DNA of 64,000 bases from contig NC_089492.1 of assembly GCF_036850765.1 (NCBI RefSeq), positions 75,837,982-75,901,981 of the forward strand. Reading direction: 5' to 3'. Under the pieces are notes generated by a model. It worked only from the letters and a program-made list of their open reading frames with translations. It was not told the origin of the DNA and made no database searches. A program made the position numbers and the translations under genes. Positions 1 through 12,534 of this stretch are shown one piece after another; position 1 is the first letter of the stretch, and every line of letters starts with the position of its first letter. Source of the stretch: Saccopteryx bilineata. Lineage: Eukaryota; Chordata; Mammalia; Chiroptera; Emballonuridae.

Positions 1-27
1 AAGCATGGTAAGGTTGATTAGGTAATT

Positions 28-463
28 ATTTTTATTTTATTTTATTTTATTTTATTTTATTTCTGTGACAGAGACAGAGAGAGGGACAGATAGAAACAGA
101 CAAATAGGAAGGGAGAGATGAGAAGCATCAATTCTTTGTTGCGGCTCCTTAGTTATTCATTGCTTTCTTTCTCATATGTGCCTTGACTGGGAGCTACAGA
201 AAAGCTAGTGACCCCTTGCTCAAGCCAGTGACCTTGGGCTCATGCCAGTGACCTTGGGCCTCAAGTCAGTGACCTCTGGGCTCAAGCCAGCAACCTTGGG
301 GTCATGTCTATGATCCTACACTCAAACCAGTAAGCCTGCGCTCAAGCTGGTGAGCCCGCACTCAAGCCGGATGAGTCTGCGCTCAAACTGGCAACCTCAG
401 GATTTCAAACTTGTCTGTGTCCCAATCCGACGCTTTATCCACTGCACCACTGCCTGGTCAGGC
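28..463 (-). mobile_element. tRNA-derived bat SINE, second long family, minus strand
   Basis: Read on the minus strand it starts with a tRNA-like head (GCAGTGGATAAAGCGTCGGA), then repeated phrases of the type 'CTCAAGCCAGTGACC' and a pyrimidine-rich 3' end with a (TTTTA)n tail. It is flanked by imperfect 12-bp duplications GATTAGGTAATT (16-27) and GATTGGGTAATT (464-475), which shows a complete insertion. Confidence 0.85.
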
Positions 464-1080
464 GATTGGGTAATTCTTAAAGACATTTTCAATTCAACTT
501 CTTTGACTGTTATGGTCACCCCTTCTAGTTCTGCCTCAATCTTCTTCACAATCAGAGACTCTTCTAACATGTGGGTTGCTGTGCTTTGTACCAGGTAATG
601 TCACCTGACCACAGCCTGATGAAGCAGGTCTGAGAACCAGTGGCCTGGTAAGTGGCTGGTGTATTGGTCAGCCCCAAAGAGGCGCATGTAAAATGAGGCC
701 TGACCATCCCAGGGAGTTATTGGGAATTTTAACATGACTCATACAAAGGGCACATGCTGACCATGGGAGGGTGAATGAAGTTCTAGAAGGAAAAGCAGGG
801 ATGGAAACTGACTGGTATGAAAGAAACTTGCTTATGCATCCTTCTCTTAAACAGGTCATGATTCTGTTGGATTATACTCCATTAGATTCATTAAAATGAG
901 TGATATACAAGTTTTATTTTTGTGTCAGTCATTATCAAATACCAGAAATGCAATACTTGACAACTACTGAAAATGATGACTTGAAAAAATACACTTTTAT
1001 ATTTAAGTGTTCAAATCTCAGTGAGGATATATACAAGCAAAGTCTTGAAGACTGAAGCTCCAATTGAAAAGCCATGACCC

Positions 1081-1275
1081 GCCTCGGTCCTGTGGTGACG
1101 CAGTGGATAAAGCACTGTCCTGGAACGCTGAGGTCGCCAGTTCAAAACCCCGTGTTTGCCCGGTCAAGGCACATACAGGAAGCGACTACTATGAGTAGAT
1201 GAGGCACTTCCCGTTTCTCCCCCCACTTTCTCTCTCTTCTCTCTTAAAATCAGTAAATAAAATCTAAAAAAAAAG
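1081..1275 (+). mobile_element. Short tRNA-derived bat SINE
   Basis: It has a head with GACGCAGTGGATAAAGCAC and a degenerate B box, then GGTCAAGGCACATACAGGAAGC, a CT-rich stretch and an A-rich tail. It is similar in layout to VES-like SINEs and about 195 bp long. Confidence 0.75.
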
Positions 1276-2463
1276 AAGAAAGAAATGAAAAAAATATAAT
1301 AAAAAATACAACCTGAGAAACATAAAAGAAATTTGTTGCACTGTGAGGAAGCCGATAATCAGAACACGCATAAACTGTACAGTAACAACAAACATCAAAA
1401 TGACCTTTATTCCAATCAAGAAGGCCACGCTTGGCAAAGTTTCAAAGGTGAAGAAGGTCAGGAAGGCATCGGGACCTTCCACCACATGGTACCGCAGTCA
1501 CTGTAGGGCTCCCCCGCACACTTCCCCGCGAGTGACTGTCCTCACTTACAATTCCCCAGGTGATTATTTGCCTTCATCACCTTAGGTTTTTCCCTTTGTG
1601 CTGCCACCAAGATGGTTCTTTCTTTCTTATTGTCACAAAAAAATCAACTCATATTTTAAATTTTAGATTTACAGTGAGGGATTATATCCCTAAAAACCTG
1701 TTAAGTTTTGATCTGTTTGTCATATTTTTCCTAGTACATAATAAAATGATACATAATAAAAATTCCCCCACTTGTGCTCCTTAAACACATTCTGTGCACC
1801 CACAGGTCAAATCACCAGGAGGCAGCATTCTGGCTGAGCCTGCCAGGGAGCAGAGCCTCTGAGGTTCCAAACACAGGTGGACATAACTACCTCAGTACTC
1901 TGGAATGAGTTAGGCTATGTCATCACCTTGAAGGATGTAAGTTGGCCTCAGGCTCAGAGAAGGTGTTTGGTTAAAGGAAATGCCCAGCAGTGACCAAGAT
2001 GGTCACTTTGTCCTCTCTCAACAAAGAGAGAAGGCCATCTTGTTCACCAGCTTTACACAATGTGTTTCATTCGCTGCTTTGCCTGGGCAAATGATCTGTT
2101 ATAAAACAGCTGGACCTCTTGTAGCCAAAGCCGACTGGACTTTAGTGATTCCAGAATAAAGAACGTGAAAAACTCCCAAACATTTCTTAAGCAATATTTG
2201 AGTTTAAGTCGCTCTATTGAAAAAGAAAGATAACGTGCATGCAGCCAAACATCTGGCAGTAGCTTTAGGCTTTTATACTCAAAAGGGAGCAAGGTGGGGA
2301 ACGGGGAGTGGGGGGTGAAGAAATAGGAAATAAGAGATATGCTAAATATTATGACTCTGTGGAAAACTATTAGCAATTATTGAGTTTATATAAGTTATTA
2401 TTTGCACAGGTTTGTCCTTCCCATTTGTTATTACATCCCCTAAATATCTTTCAAAATCATTTT

Positions 2464-2661
2464 AGCCCTGGCCGGGTAGCTCATTTGGTTAGAACATTAT
2501 TCCTATACACCAAGGTTGTGGGCTCAATCCCCATCAGGGCACATATAGGAATCAACCAATGATCTAATGAATGTATAAAGAAGTGGAACAACAGATCAAT
2601 GTTTCTTTCTCTTCCCCTTCTTCCCTCTCTCTAAAAATGAATAAATAAATTTAAAATTTTA
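2464..2661 (+). mobile_element. VES-like short tRNA SINE
   Basis: Starts AGCCCTGGCCGGGTAGCTCA, has a degenerate B box (GGGCTCAATCCCCATCAGGG), a CT-rich body and an A/T-rich tail. The following Rhin-1-like SINE is inserted directly in its tail region. Confidence 0.8.
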
Positions 2662-2674
2662 AAAATATGTTAGA

Positions 2675-3050
2675 GGCCCTGGCCGGATGGCTCAGTGGTA
2701 GAGCATCAGCCTGGCGTGCAGGAGTCCCAGGTTTGATTCCCGGCCAGGGCACACAGGAGAAGCACCCATCTGCTTCTCCACCCCTCCCCCTCTCCTTCCT
2801 CTCTGTCTCTCTCTTCCCCTCTCGCAGCCAAGGCTCCATTGGAGCAAAGTTGGCCCGGGTGCCGAGGATGGCTCTGTGGCCTCTGCCTCAGGTGCTAGAA
2901 TGCCTATGGTTGCAACAGAGCAACGCCCCAGAGGGGCAGAGCATTGCCCCCTGGTGGGCATGCCACGTGGATCCTGGTCGGGCGCATGCAGGAGTCTGTC
3001 TGACTGCCTCCTCGTTTCCAACTTCAGAAAAATACAAAATATATATATAT
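2675..3050 (+). mobile_element. Rhin-1-like SINE, full length
   Basis: Complete copy with a tRNA-like head, a CT-rich middle, the conserved 'CAAGGCTCCATTGGAGCAAA' segment and the 'AACTTCAGAAAAATAC' end, then an (AT)n tail. It has perfect 10-bp duplications ATATGTTAGA at 2665-2674 and 3051-3060. Confidence 0.9.
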
Positions 3051-3289
3051 ATATGTTAGATAGTTTATTATATATAAATATCATATATATGATACAAGTA
3101 AGTAAATACCTCTTGGAAATGGGGGCATAAAGGTAGTGGAGATCAAAGACAGGCAGTTTAATTCTGTACACTCCATATACCTCATCAGACTCTGGACACT
3201 CACTAGAAATAAGCTACGACGCTGGCTTTAACCAGACAGCAGTGACTATGGAAGAAACCTGATCCCAGAAGCCTTCTCAATGCCATGGC

Positions 3290-3475
3290 AGAGTTCTTGA
3301 CAGCCAGAGACACCGGCATTTGAATACCAGCTCTCACCAGTTCCGTGGCCTTGATAGCAAGTCATGTAACCTTCTAAGCCTCAGTTTCTTCTTCCATAAA
3401 ATGGAAATGATGATACCTGACTTCTAGAGCTATAACTTATCTAGTGAAGCACCTGGCATCCAGCAAATGTTGACT
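3290..3475 (+). mobile_element. MIR SINE
   Basis: Core 'TGTAACCTTCTAAGCCTCAG', 'TTTCTTCTTCCATAAAATGG' and end 'GCACCTGGCATCCAGCAAAT'. Confidence 0.65.
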
Positions 3476-3479
3476 ACAA

Positions 3480-6400
3480 GTCATCAGTTAAACAGCTCAT
3501 ATGATCCACAGAATAAAACATGAAACCTGTTGCCCGAGACCAGCTAGCAAGTAACAAACCCTCCAAGGCCAGCAGATTGTCACTGAAACTCAGACAAAGA
3601 GAGGCTAAAGGTCCTACCCAATTTCTTGAGCAACGCCTGAGTTTTGAATCAACCATTGTAAAAAGTAAAATAATGGCCAGAAGTTTGGCAGTGGTTGCAG
3701 GCTTCAACACGCGGCATTTGGATTTGGTTGCGACTGTGCATGCACACACGTGTGTGAGTGTGATGCCATTGTTTTAATTTAGTAGTCCCTCGGCTAAAAG
3801 CAATTCATCCCTTCTCAGATTTGCACAGGTGGCTTCCACACCGACCCTTCCTCCTTATGTTTTCCTCGGGAACAACCTGGCCTCCCTGGCTCCGCTTTCC
3901 TGTCCCAGCCTCACCGCGCGCTTGCTTTCTGTGGCTGAGAAGGCAGGTGAGGCCAGTGGACCACACCAACATCTTTGTGATTAATCAACCCATGACAAGT
4001 GCCAGGCTCCCTAACTAGGTGGTCAGCCTTCCTTAGTTCCCAGGAGGGCACTGAGACTTCAGAAACACCCACTGCCAACGACTGACACCTCTTTCAGCTT
4101 CAGACCTGGGATTCCAGGCAGCAGCCCAGCCACCCTTCCCCCTGTGTCTCATTCTACCTCCCCCTGCTGAGCTGTAAGGAATTTTCCACAGCTCACCGGG
4201 GGTGGGGCATGTCACACACAAAGCCAAGTATTGGAAACCTGCAAACGCACTGAAATAGCTGTGCCACGGGGGTCTGCTAACGTTGCTCTCCAATCTCTGC
4301 AGTTCTGGCTCCCCGCACTCCAGCACTCCCGAACCTCGCTGCCCCTGGGGATCATTAATGAGGACATGCCTCGCTGTCCCTGGTGGTCTGGAAACAATAA
4401 GATCACATTTAATGCCCACAAGCGCCTGGTTTTATCTTCAGTGCTGCGACAGCCCATGCTGCCTCCTACATTAGCAGCCCTCTGAGACCACAAAAGACGT
4501 GACTGAGAGGCCAAAGTCACACTTTCCCACAGGGGGCAAATATTGCCATATTTCTCAGAAAGTGTAATATCTTTGTCCAGAACTGATTTGACATGCTCTG
4601 TCTGAAAAAAAAAAATTTTTTTTTCAAAGTACGATCAGAAAAGGAGATGTAAACACACTCCGTGTTCTTTACTTGGTAACTTAGTACTTCTTGGGAGAGA
4701 GATGCATTCATGGGGGGGGGGGAATCTCTGGGCCTCAGAGGACAGCAGCATGAAAGAAATTCATTTTTATTATCAACGATGTTAGGAACAGTGGGCAAAG
4801 CCCATCAGATCCGTCAACCATGGGGTCTGACCGCCCGCCAAGCCCAGTTTATGACGAGCAGCAACACAGCATTGGACTGCAGGGCCTGAGCTTTGGAATG
4901 GAGTCACTTTAGGGGTCATTTCCTGGGTCCTTATAGTGGGTTGTTAACCTGGCTCCCCCACAGCCTAACAGCATGGCTTGGGATGGATAACTGAGCTATG
5001 TCAACTCAATTTCTCCCTCTGCAAATGGGGCTAATTCTATGTCTTCCAGAAGGCTGCAGTGTTTAAATGACAACTTAATATTGTGTGTAGGGTAGGTAGG
5101 CTAGCGCAGCACACTGTTATGGGATGGATGGTTGCATAGAAATGGTGAACCCCATTGAATGAGTGTATCATCTAGTGAAGGGAGAAAGTGCAAATGCCTA
5201 ATTCTAACACAGTACTTTACATGCCCTGATTGAGGTTGGGAGGGCCGCCCAGACAGCACAGAGCAGGGGCCATTTACTGGAGGAAGCAGGATGCGGCCGC
5301 CTTGCTCTGTACCATGTGTCCCGCAGGGAAGTCCTTGAGCAAGAACAGAACCTAATGATCAGTGTGGCTCCCAACCCTGCATTCCATGTCAGAAGATTCC
5401 AGATATAGCTGGCCATTCTTGGTGACCTGTTGGGCTGACTGAAACCAGTCACATGTGCCCTTTTACAACCCGGAAGGCTGTCAGGAACTGGATTCTCTCT
5501 CAAAGAAAATGGTCACTTCCTTTATTTTCCCAAGGATTTTTGGGTCCATCCCACATCACACTGCCATTCCACAGAACAGAAAGTCTTCCTGCGGGGCCTT
5601 CCCGTGAGTGTGGTAATGCTAGAATCAATTTCTTGGAGAAGAAACGAAAATGGCTTTTTCTCCCTCACACTGTCTTGATAGGACACGAAGAGTAGAGAGT
5701 AGAGACACGTCCTGAGGGATCAGATGGAGGGCTCGTGTGAGGGGTCATTTTCATCTGGAACAGGGAAAGCCTGTGGAGGAAACCGCTGGGCCCCAGAGGA
5801 CGGACAGACTGCATGTCAGAGTTTTTCCTCATTTCTAACAGCTACAATTCCTTCACTGAGTGGAGGTAGAGGGCAGGCAGGGTGCTTTACACAAAAACTG
5901 GGCCAGCCGGAGACATCTGCAGACAGCTTGGCAACAGGTAAGGGAAGGGTGTCCGGGTGCCAAAGCAACTTGAAGGGGCCCTGGGCCTGACGGAGCCGCC
6001 TGGCGCTTCAATCTTGGAAGAATGCTAGAATCTGATGGAAAGACATCAGGAAGGGGGGGGGGGTGGTAACCCAGGGCACCACTCAGGACTCCTTAGGTCT
6101 GTTGTAAACTCATTCTTCTGCTACAAAAGGAGACAAGTTTTCAGAGTGTATTAGGAACAGCTCCCCACCCTGTGCCTGACCCCCACTACATATGTGTTGA
6201 ACAGAAGTGACAAGCTGCCAGCTTGCAGGGAGGCCATGTTCTGTGCTTCCCCTGGTCCAGAAGTATAGACAGTCCTCCCTGAACGCACCATGGGGTAGTC
6301 AGGTAAACCATCGGGTCTGACAAACAGCAGTGATCACAACAGTGGGCAGGGCCCAGGGGCCAGAATCCAGGGCCCAGCACAGCCCAGGCAGGGCAGCTGG

Positions 6401-6675
6401 CCAGTCACAGTGGGCAGGCGGTCAGGGCTTCGTTTTAGGGAAACAAAAAGATGCATCTCAGAGGGGTAATGGCAGTTTCAATTCCGGAATTTCCATTTAG
6501 GAAGGACTTGGAGGCAGCAATTTGGATGGAAGAGGACCAGAGATGCTGAATGCGTGATGCACTTGACACAGGAGTGAGAAAATGTCAGCTAGCCCCACCA
6601 AGAAACGGAAGTGCTATGGAGACTTGGGAGCATAAATGAAACCTCCTAAAACACATGCGAGCTCCCCCCAGCGCG
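3480..6675. other. Intergenic, no gene seen
   Basis: Unique-looking sequence with only short, overlapping chance frames and no splice-supported exons. It holds an A10T9 run near 4604-4624 and G runs near 4711 and 6054. Confidence 0.6.
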
Positions 6676-6679
6676 CACG

Positions 6680-6707
6680 CACACACACACACACACACAC
6701 ATACACA
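6680..6707 (+). repeat. (AC)n microsatellite
   Basis: About 11 uninterrupted AC units, then an AT-interrupted end. Confidence 0.9.
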
Positions 6708-6818
6708 TTGCACAATCGGAATGTTTCTTGTGTTTGGAATTCTCTGAGGTCACTGCTTTGATATCCCCAGCGGAGTCTAGGTTTAGAAACAAGGACACAC
6801 ATACAAAAAAAAAAAATT

Positions 6819-7197
6819 GGCCTGGCCGGTTGGCTCAGTGGTAGAGCGTCGGCCTGGCGTGCAGGAGTCCCAGGTTCAATTCCCAGCCAGGGCACAGAGG
6901 AGAGGCGCCCATCTGCTTCTCCACCCCTCCCCCTCTCCTTCCTCTCTGTCTCTCTCTTCCCCTCCCGCAGCCAAGGCTCCACTGGAGCAAAGTTGTCCCG
7001 GGTGCTAAGGATGGCTCCATGGCCTCTGCCTCAGGCGCTAGAATGGCTCTGGTTGCAACAGAGCGACGCCCCAGATGGGCAGAGCATCGCCCCCTGGTGG
7101 GCGTGCCGGGTGGATCCTGGTCAGGTGCATGTGTGAGTCTGTTTGACTGCCTCCCCATTTCCAACTTCAGAAAAGTACAAGAAAAAGGAAAAAAAAA
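6819..7197 (+). mobile_element. Rhin-1-like SINE
   Basis: Same structure as the copy at 2675, closely matching along its length, ending in an A-rich tail. It is preceded by an A run. Overlapping reading frames here are SINE artefacts. Confidence 0.88.
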
Positions 7198-8735
7198 TCA
7201 GCCAGAGATACCCTGTCCTAGAAGACAGGAGGAGGCAGGGGACTGGCTACAACCCCATACAAGTCTCAGCCTGGCAGTCAGCAGTGGGACAAGCTCTTTG
7301 GTGAGCAGAATGGTGATGACATCTAGAGGCGGAGGCCTGACACATGAGATGGAGCTCTGGGGCCTGTTTCACCATTTCCTGTCTCAGCCCAGCCTGTCTG
7401 GAAGCAGGAGGGCCAGCTGTCCATGGGAGATGTGTGGCCAGTTGTGACCACTGGAGAGGCTGAGTCAGGAGACATGTAATGGGCAGGTGGGGGGGGGGGA
7501 GACATGCCAAATGAACCCCTGATGTTCTAGGGAAGGAGACTGTTCACTTGATATAGAGAAGGGACTTCCTTCCGTCTTTCTTTTCCTTCCTCTCTCTTCC
7601 CTCACAGGCTAGAGGCAGGATGCACTGTCTCATGGAAGAAGAAAGAAAAACAGCTTCTAAATCACTGGAGGTCATGACCTGTCTGACAAAACAAGAGCAC
7701 CAAGTGGCACCTCTCCCACAGAGACCTCACTGCCATCATCCCGCCAAAGAGACCATGTAAGCACACTGTCTCCATAGCAGGGGGCAGGGGGTGTAAACCC
7801 ACAGGTCTCCCTCCCTCTAGCCTTGAAATGAGCCGGTAACCACGTCCACGCCAGCCACTCAAGCTTGTATTCCTCTTACTGCCAATGTTCCTGCAGGGTC
7901 CCCCCTGTAGAGCTGGGTATGGAGTCAATAATCCAATAGCCAGCACCTGGGGTTCATTCATCCTCCACCCGTGTCCCTGCATGGTGGCCTGGAGTATGAA
8001 GAGGGAACCCCAGTGACAAGGAAACAGCCAGGCAGTGAGCCATGGAACCACAGCTCCCCGTTTCCGAACCACACAGTTGGGCTTGACAAGGAACTTAAGA
8101 AAGAATCGCCACCTTCTCATTTTCAAATGAGACATAACTGTCCTCAGAGTATAAATCCTCTGGGACCTGCACTGCTTTGATCCTGTCTTCATCCAGTGGC
8201 AAATATTTGTTAAAACTCCCTCTCCACAGGGGCAGCAGAGCACGCTAATGTCACACTTAGGGGCAAGCGCCAAGCCACCCTCAAAAAACTCTCACACAAA
8301 GAGATGAGCTAGACCTCGAGAGAGAAACTGTCATCAGCACCTGGAAAATAGGCCAGGTCACCTTACAGTGAGAATGGCCCTCTGAATATGTTAGTCATTG
8401 GCGGTGCCAAGCAGAGAGGCAGCGAGCCGGTCCACCAGCCCAGGACAGTGGCAGTGCCCCACCAGTGCATCTGGGGTGGGAGTCCTGCACTGAGCAGGGG
8501 CTCCTGTGGCCCGGGGCGTCTGAGGTTCTCTTCTCCTTCGCCGGTGGGGTCACAGGAGCCCCATGGGCAGACAGTGCAGCAGCAGACTGCAGCCCACGGT
8601 GGTTCCTTCTACTTCCAGGCCCCTCTGATGATAGGACCCCACCGTAGGTCCACAGAGGAACAGTGTACCCGCCGAGGGCCCAGAGTGCCGCTGGTCCCCT
8701 CATCAGTGCTAGTTCTTATCAACCGACTTAGTTCC
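7198..8735. other. Intergenic, no gene seen
   Basis: Unique-looking sequence. A 203-codon minus-strand frame (7662-8273) has no recognisable domain and no codon pattern I can defend. Confidence 0.55.
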
Positions 8736-8739
8736 TTAA

Positions 8740-8980
8740 CCCTTCATGTATGTCCTCGGGCCTCCTGACCATCCAGAGTACGATCATACATGTGTAAGGC
8801 AACATTAAAAAAAGGCAAATGTATGTCCTTCTGTTTTCATAAGTTGGTTATCAAACAAATATGATTTTAAGTTAATAAAACTGGAATTGGAACTAATTTC
8901 ATTTTTTGAAAAAAAAAAACAAAAAAAAAACCTCACTCCCGGGGGTCAGTGAGCATAAATAAAACTCACTGCTCAAAGGG
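8740..8980. mobile_element. piggyBac-type MITE, 241 bp
   Basis: Flanked by TTAA on both sides (8736-8739, 8981-8984), the target site of piggyBac elements. The ends are CCCTTCATG on the left and, reading inward from the right, CCCTTTGAGCAGTGAG, so the termini begin CCCTT as in mammalian piggyBac MITEs. There is no transposase frame inside. An A-rich stretch lies at about 8909-8930. Confidence 0.8.
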
Positions 8981-9864
8981 TTAATTTACAAATCATCTTA
9001 GTTCTTGTAAGTCTGCCCTTGAGAGGTTGGGTCTGCTGAAAAACCCAATGCCTGTGGCAAATTACATCCTCATTTACTAAGTGAACAAACAAATCAAATG
9101 AGGCTTCAGCACCTGCGAGACTGAAGGTTTGACCTGGAGCCCAGGAGAGAGACGCCCATAGTCAAGGGCTGTCTGTCAGCCATTGGACAGACAGCCTGCC
9201 CATCTTCCCTGGGCTGTGAGCCACCCACCACCACTATTACCTAGTCAAACACGCAACTAACATGTTTCTAACACAGACTAACAAAGCCAGCTCTTTGACC
9301 ATTGGAGGTGGGGAGAACGTTCAGGCTTCAGAGAATACTATAAAGCTACAAATAACTGTCACACTGTGTGGTTCATGGTCGGGACAGCAGGAATGACTGA
9401 GCAGGGCCTTGAGGAAGTCATGGGCTTCAGTCAACTTTGCAGGTTTACACAGGTGGAGAGTTGGTCCCTGCACCTTGGCTCGGGATGGAGACATGTGGGT
9501 CCTTGAAGGATGTGGGGAGGCAGAGAGCAGGAGGCTTTGGTTTTGGAGCACCAGGTATGACGTTGCAGACCTCAGGGTTGATGCTACCATGCAGTGTCTT
9601 CAACACCCGGATTCTGCAGGGGCAGGAAGCAGAGACAGGCCTGTAGGGACAGCTGCGGGAAAAGTGCAGAGGCAGGGTCATGGCCAACACGGACTGGCAG
9701 TGCGAGAGCAGATAATATGGTGACACGGCAGTGAGGGCAGAAGTCTGTTTTTAGTGCTTTGTCCCTCCTCTCGACTGTCTAAATTTTTCTCCGTTGTTCT
9801 ACTAAGTCAACCCAGCTCACTGCATTTTAGCAGCTTCTGCTGTACGTGCACTGACTGTTATAAC

Positions 9865-10010
9865 TATTTCAGCAAATGTCAAGTGCATACCCTCTTCCCC
9901 CATTCGTGAGGTGAAGAACAAAAAGACTGCTCACAAGTGAAGTAACTCGCCCAAGACCATGCAGCTGACCAGCAGCTCCGAGGCCTCGCCCTGGATTCCA
10001 CACAGGTCTG
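9865..10010 (-). mobile_element. MIR SINE fragment, minus strand
   Basis: Reverse-strand MIR-like core: 'GTAACTCGCCCAAGACCATG' followed by 'CAGCTGACCAGCAGCTCCG' on the plus strand. Confidence 0.5.
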
Positions 10011-10037
10011 TCTGCCTGAGCCAAAGGCCAACAGTCC

Positions 10038-10099
10038 AGTGTGTGCGCATGTGTGTGAGTGTGTGCATGAGTGTGTGTGTGCACGTGTGTGTATGTGTG
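10038..10099 (+). repeat. Imperfect (GT)n microsatellite
   Basis: GT units interrupted by CA and GA steps, just upstream of a SINE. Confidence 0.85.
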
Positions 10100-10144
10100 G
10101 ACAGTTTCCCCACTATCTAGGGAAATAAGAAAATAAGACTTCTT

Positions 10145-10559
10145 GGTGCCCTGGCCGGTTGGCTCAGTGGTAGAGCGTCGGCCTGGCATGCAGAAGTTCT
10201 GGGTTCGATTCCCGGCCAGGGCACACAGGAGAGGCACCCATCTGCTTCTCCACCCCTCCCCCTCTCCTTCCTCTCTGTCTCTCTCTTCCCCTCCCGCAGC
10301 CAAGGCTCCATTGGAACAAAGTTGTCCCGGGCGCTAAGGATGGCTCCATGGCCTCTGCCTCAGGTGCTAGAGTGGCTCTGGTCGCAACAGAGCGACGCCC
10401 CAGAAGGGCAGAGCATCGCCCCCTGGTGGGCAGAGCGTCGCCCCCTGGTGGGCGTGCTGGGTGGATCCTGGTCAGGCGCATGTGGGAGTCTGTCTGACTG
10501 TCTCTCCCTGTTTCCAGCTTCAGAAAAATACAAAAATTAAAAATTAAAAAAAGAAAAAA
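10145..10559 (+). mobile_element. Rhin-1-like SINE with internal 22-bp duplication
   Basis: Full-length copy with 18-bp target-site duplications (10127-10144 and 10560-10577) that differ by one base, so the insertion is fairly young. The segment GGCAGAGC(A/G)TCGCCCCCTGGTG is present twice in tandem (10407-10428, 10429-10450), which the other copies lack. Confidence 0.9.
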
Positions 10560-10579
10560 AAGAAAATAAGATTTCTTAG

Positions 10580-12530
10580 CAGAGACTTTAAAAGTCAAGT
10601 TCTAAATTTGGCACGTAGGGTTTTTCTTTTTTATGCTTTTATATTAACATCACATTTAGTCCAGGAAGAGTTTGCTTTCAATCAGCATTAATCAAACATT
10701 AGGTAAGCACCATTCTCAAATATATTTCATTCTCAATCATGCAAACAGGGCCAGCATCAGCTAACGCAGTCCATCGTGTGGCTTTCATGGCTTAAGCCAG
10801 GTGAAAGCCTGTTCTTCCCCTGCAGGAATGGAGTCCCCGAGGAAGCAGTCCGCGGGGCAACAGCAGCACCACCAGTCCAGGCCCACACTCCTCCCTCCCA
10901 GCTCCACCATGCTCAGCCGGGGGCTTGCATCCTCAGGGTCACCTCAATGTCCCGTGTGTTGCTGAAGCGCTAGGCCTCAAGTCCACAATCCAGGCAGTCA
11001 TCTGGAACTGAGAGTGAGTGGGCAAGGAAAACGGCCAGTCATCAGCTACGCTTGGCAGAGGCCCCTTCCAACAAATTCCACTGGGAACTAATGGCCTCTC
11101 CAGGCCACAAGGGGGCTGCCTGGGTGTTATTCCAGGCAGCAATGTGCTCCATGAAAAACCTGTCACTTGGAAGAAAGCCAGAGAGATACGGAGTGGGCAG
11201 CTGAGGTTGTGCCCCTTACATAACGGAATCAGCAAGGAAGCCGACCACGGAATCAGCAGATGGTCTTCTAGGATTCCACCGGCACGAGAATCATGGATAT
11301 CAGAGCCTCTCACCTCACTTTTCTGCCAGCCAAAGGGGAAGATTTGAAAACATAGTTCCAGAGTGTGTTTTTAATTCTTTTAGTGATTTTTTTTTTTTTT
11401 TTTTTTTTGGTATTTTAAGGAAAGAGCCTTGCTCCTGTCAAGACAGCTCAAGTTTCTGAGACCTGTCAATATTCCCTCTTCTTCTAGCTCCACTAGAAGT
11501 GCTGAGACCACTGAGGGCGCCGTGTGAGGTATGAGAAGTACAGCTGGAGGGTTCGGAGGGCTGCAGCCGGGTCTAGGGAGCTCAACAGCGAAAAGGTGTC
11601 CCGATTACACGGGTCATCACCCACCTGAGGCTCTTCCCTGAGCACGCAGCTCGTCCGTAGAGCGGAGCTATACCTTGACATGCGTATGGTGGAAACAGAG
11701 TCATATTTTTAAAGCCACCCCTAAGGAGGATCAGCCTGCTTCCTTCAGGTCACCAAAAATGGCCTCTTACCGGGAAAGCGAGCTCCTCTGCCCCCATGGT
11801 TTCTCTCCTCACTAGCCCAGTGTGGGTCAGGATTAAGGCAGCCTCGGAAACTCCTCAGGAAGGTCAGAGTTCGGCCATCATACAAGCAATTCTTATTTAG
11901 AGAGCTCATGAAAAAGGCCTGGCTCCGCCCATGATTTCCCAGATGGGGCCAATTTAGAGTAAATACGTGAAAACAGTCTCTGAACCGTGATGTCAAATTT
12001 TCTGATGATGCCAGAGATAAAAATCTGCCGAATCTCAAAGACCTACCATTTTGATACTTTCAAAATATTACAAGACCATTTCTCAACTCACTCTAACTTC
12101 AGAGAACTGCAGTGAGACAGTGCTGAGTTTGGGGAAACAGTTTCAAGTCACCTCTAAGTAAAACAGTGGCCTATTTTTAGAGACTAGGTTGCCATTCTGG
12201 GAACAAAGAGCATCACCATTCCTCCTATTTCAATGAGCACAGCTGTGGGAGGGGGGTGGGGGGATGTTATATCCCCCAGCCTGTTGTGAATCAAAACACA
12301 ACAATGTCAGGCTGGTGTGTGAGAACCAGGAAACGGAGCTGACGACAACATGCACAGGACTGATCTAGTCTACTTATCTAATCTAAATCGGATAAGACCT
12401 ACACGACAGACAATCCGCTTGGGCCTTTTAAAAAAAAAATAGCCTTTTGGTCAAGCCATGCTTCTACAAATGGAAAAAATCCTGATGGAACTCTATGTCG
12501 ATCTTATTTTTTGTTCTCTGTTTTATGATG
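10580..12530. other. Intergenic, no gene seen
   Basis: No exon, repeat family or regulatory cluster recognised apart from the T22 run. A G-rich run lies at 12245-12265. Confidence 0.55.
11387..11408 (+). repeat. T22 homopolymer
   Basis: Uninterrupted T run. It is not clearly attached to a SINE. Confidence 0.9.
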
Positions 12531-12534
12531 TGCT

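Noticed and set aside
1264..1485. Hydrophobic 73-codon minus-strand frame that looks like membrane segments
   Set aside because: The C-terminal part is the SINE A-rich tail read backwards as Phe/Leu. There is no family match.
2692..3171. 159-codon minus-strand frame, and similar frames at 6835, 10164, 20674 and 20804
   Set aside because: All are readings through Rhin-1-like SINEs. The same peptide recurs at each copy because the repeat recurs.
7662..8273. 203-codon minus-strand open frame
   Set aside because: No domain, no splice or promoter context and no recognisable relative; likely chance.
10147..10225. tRNA-like A and B boxes
   Set aside because: They belong to the SINE head, with no proper cloverleaf, and recur in every Rhin-1-like copy; not a tRNA gene.
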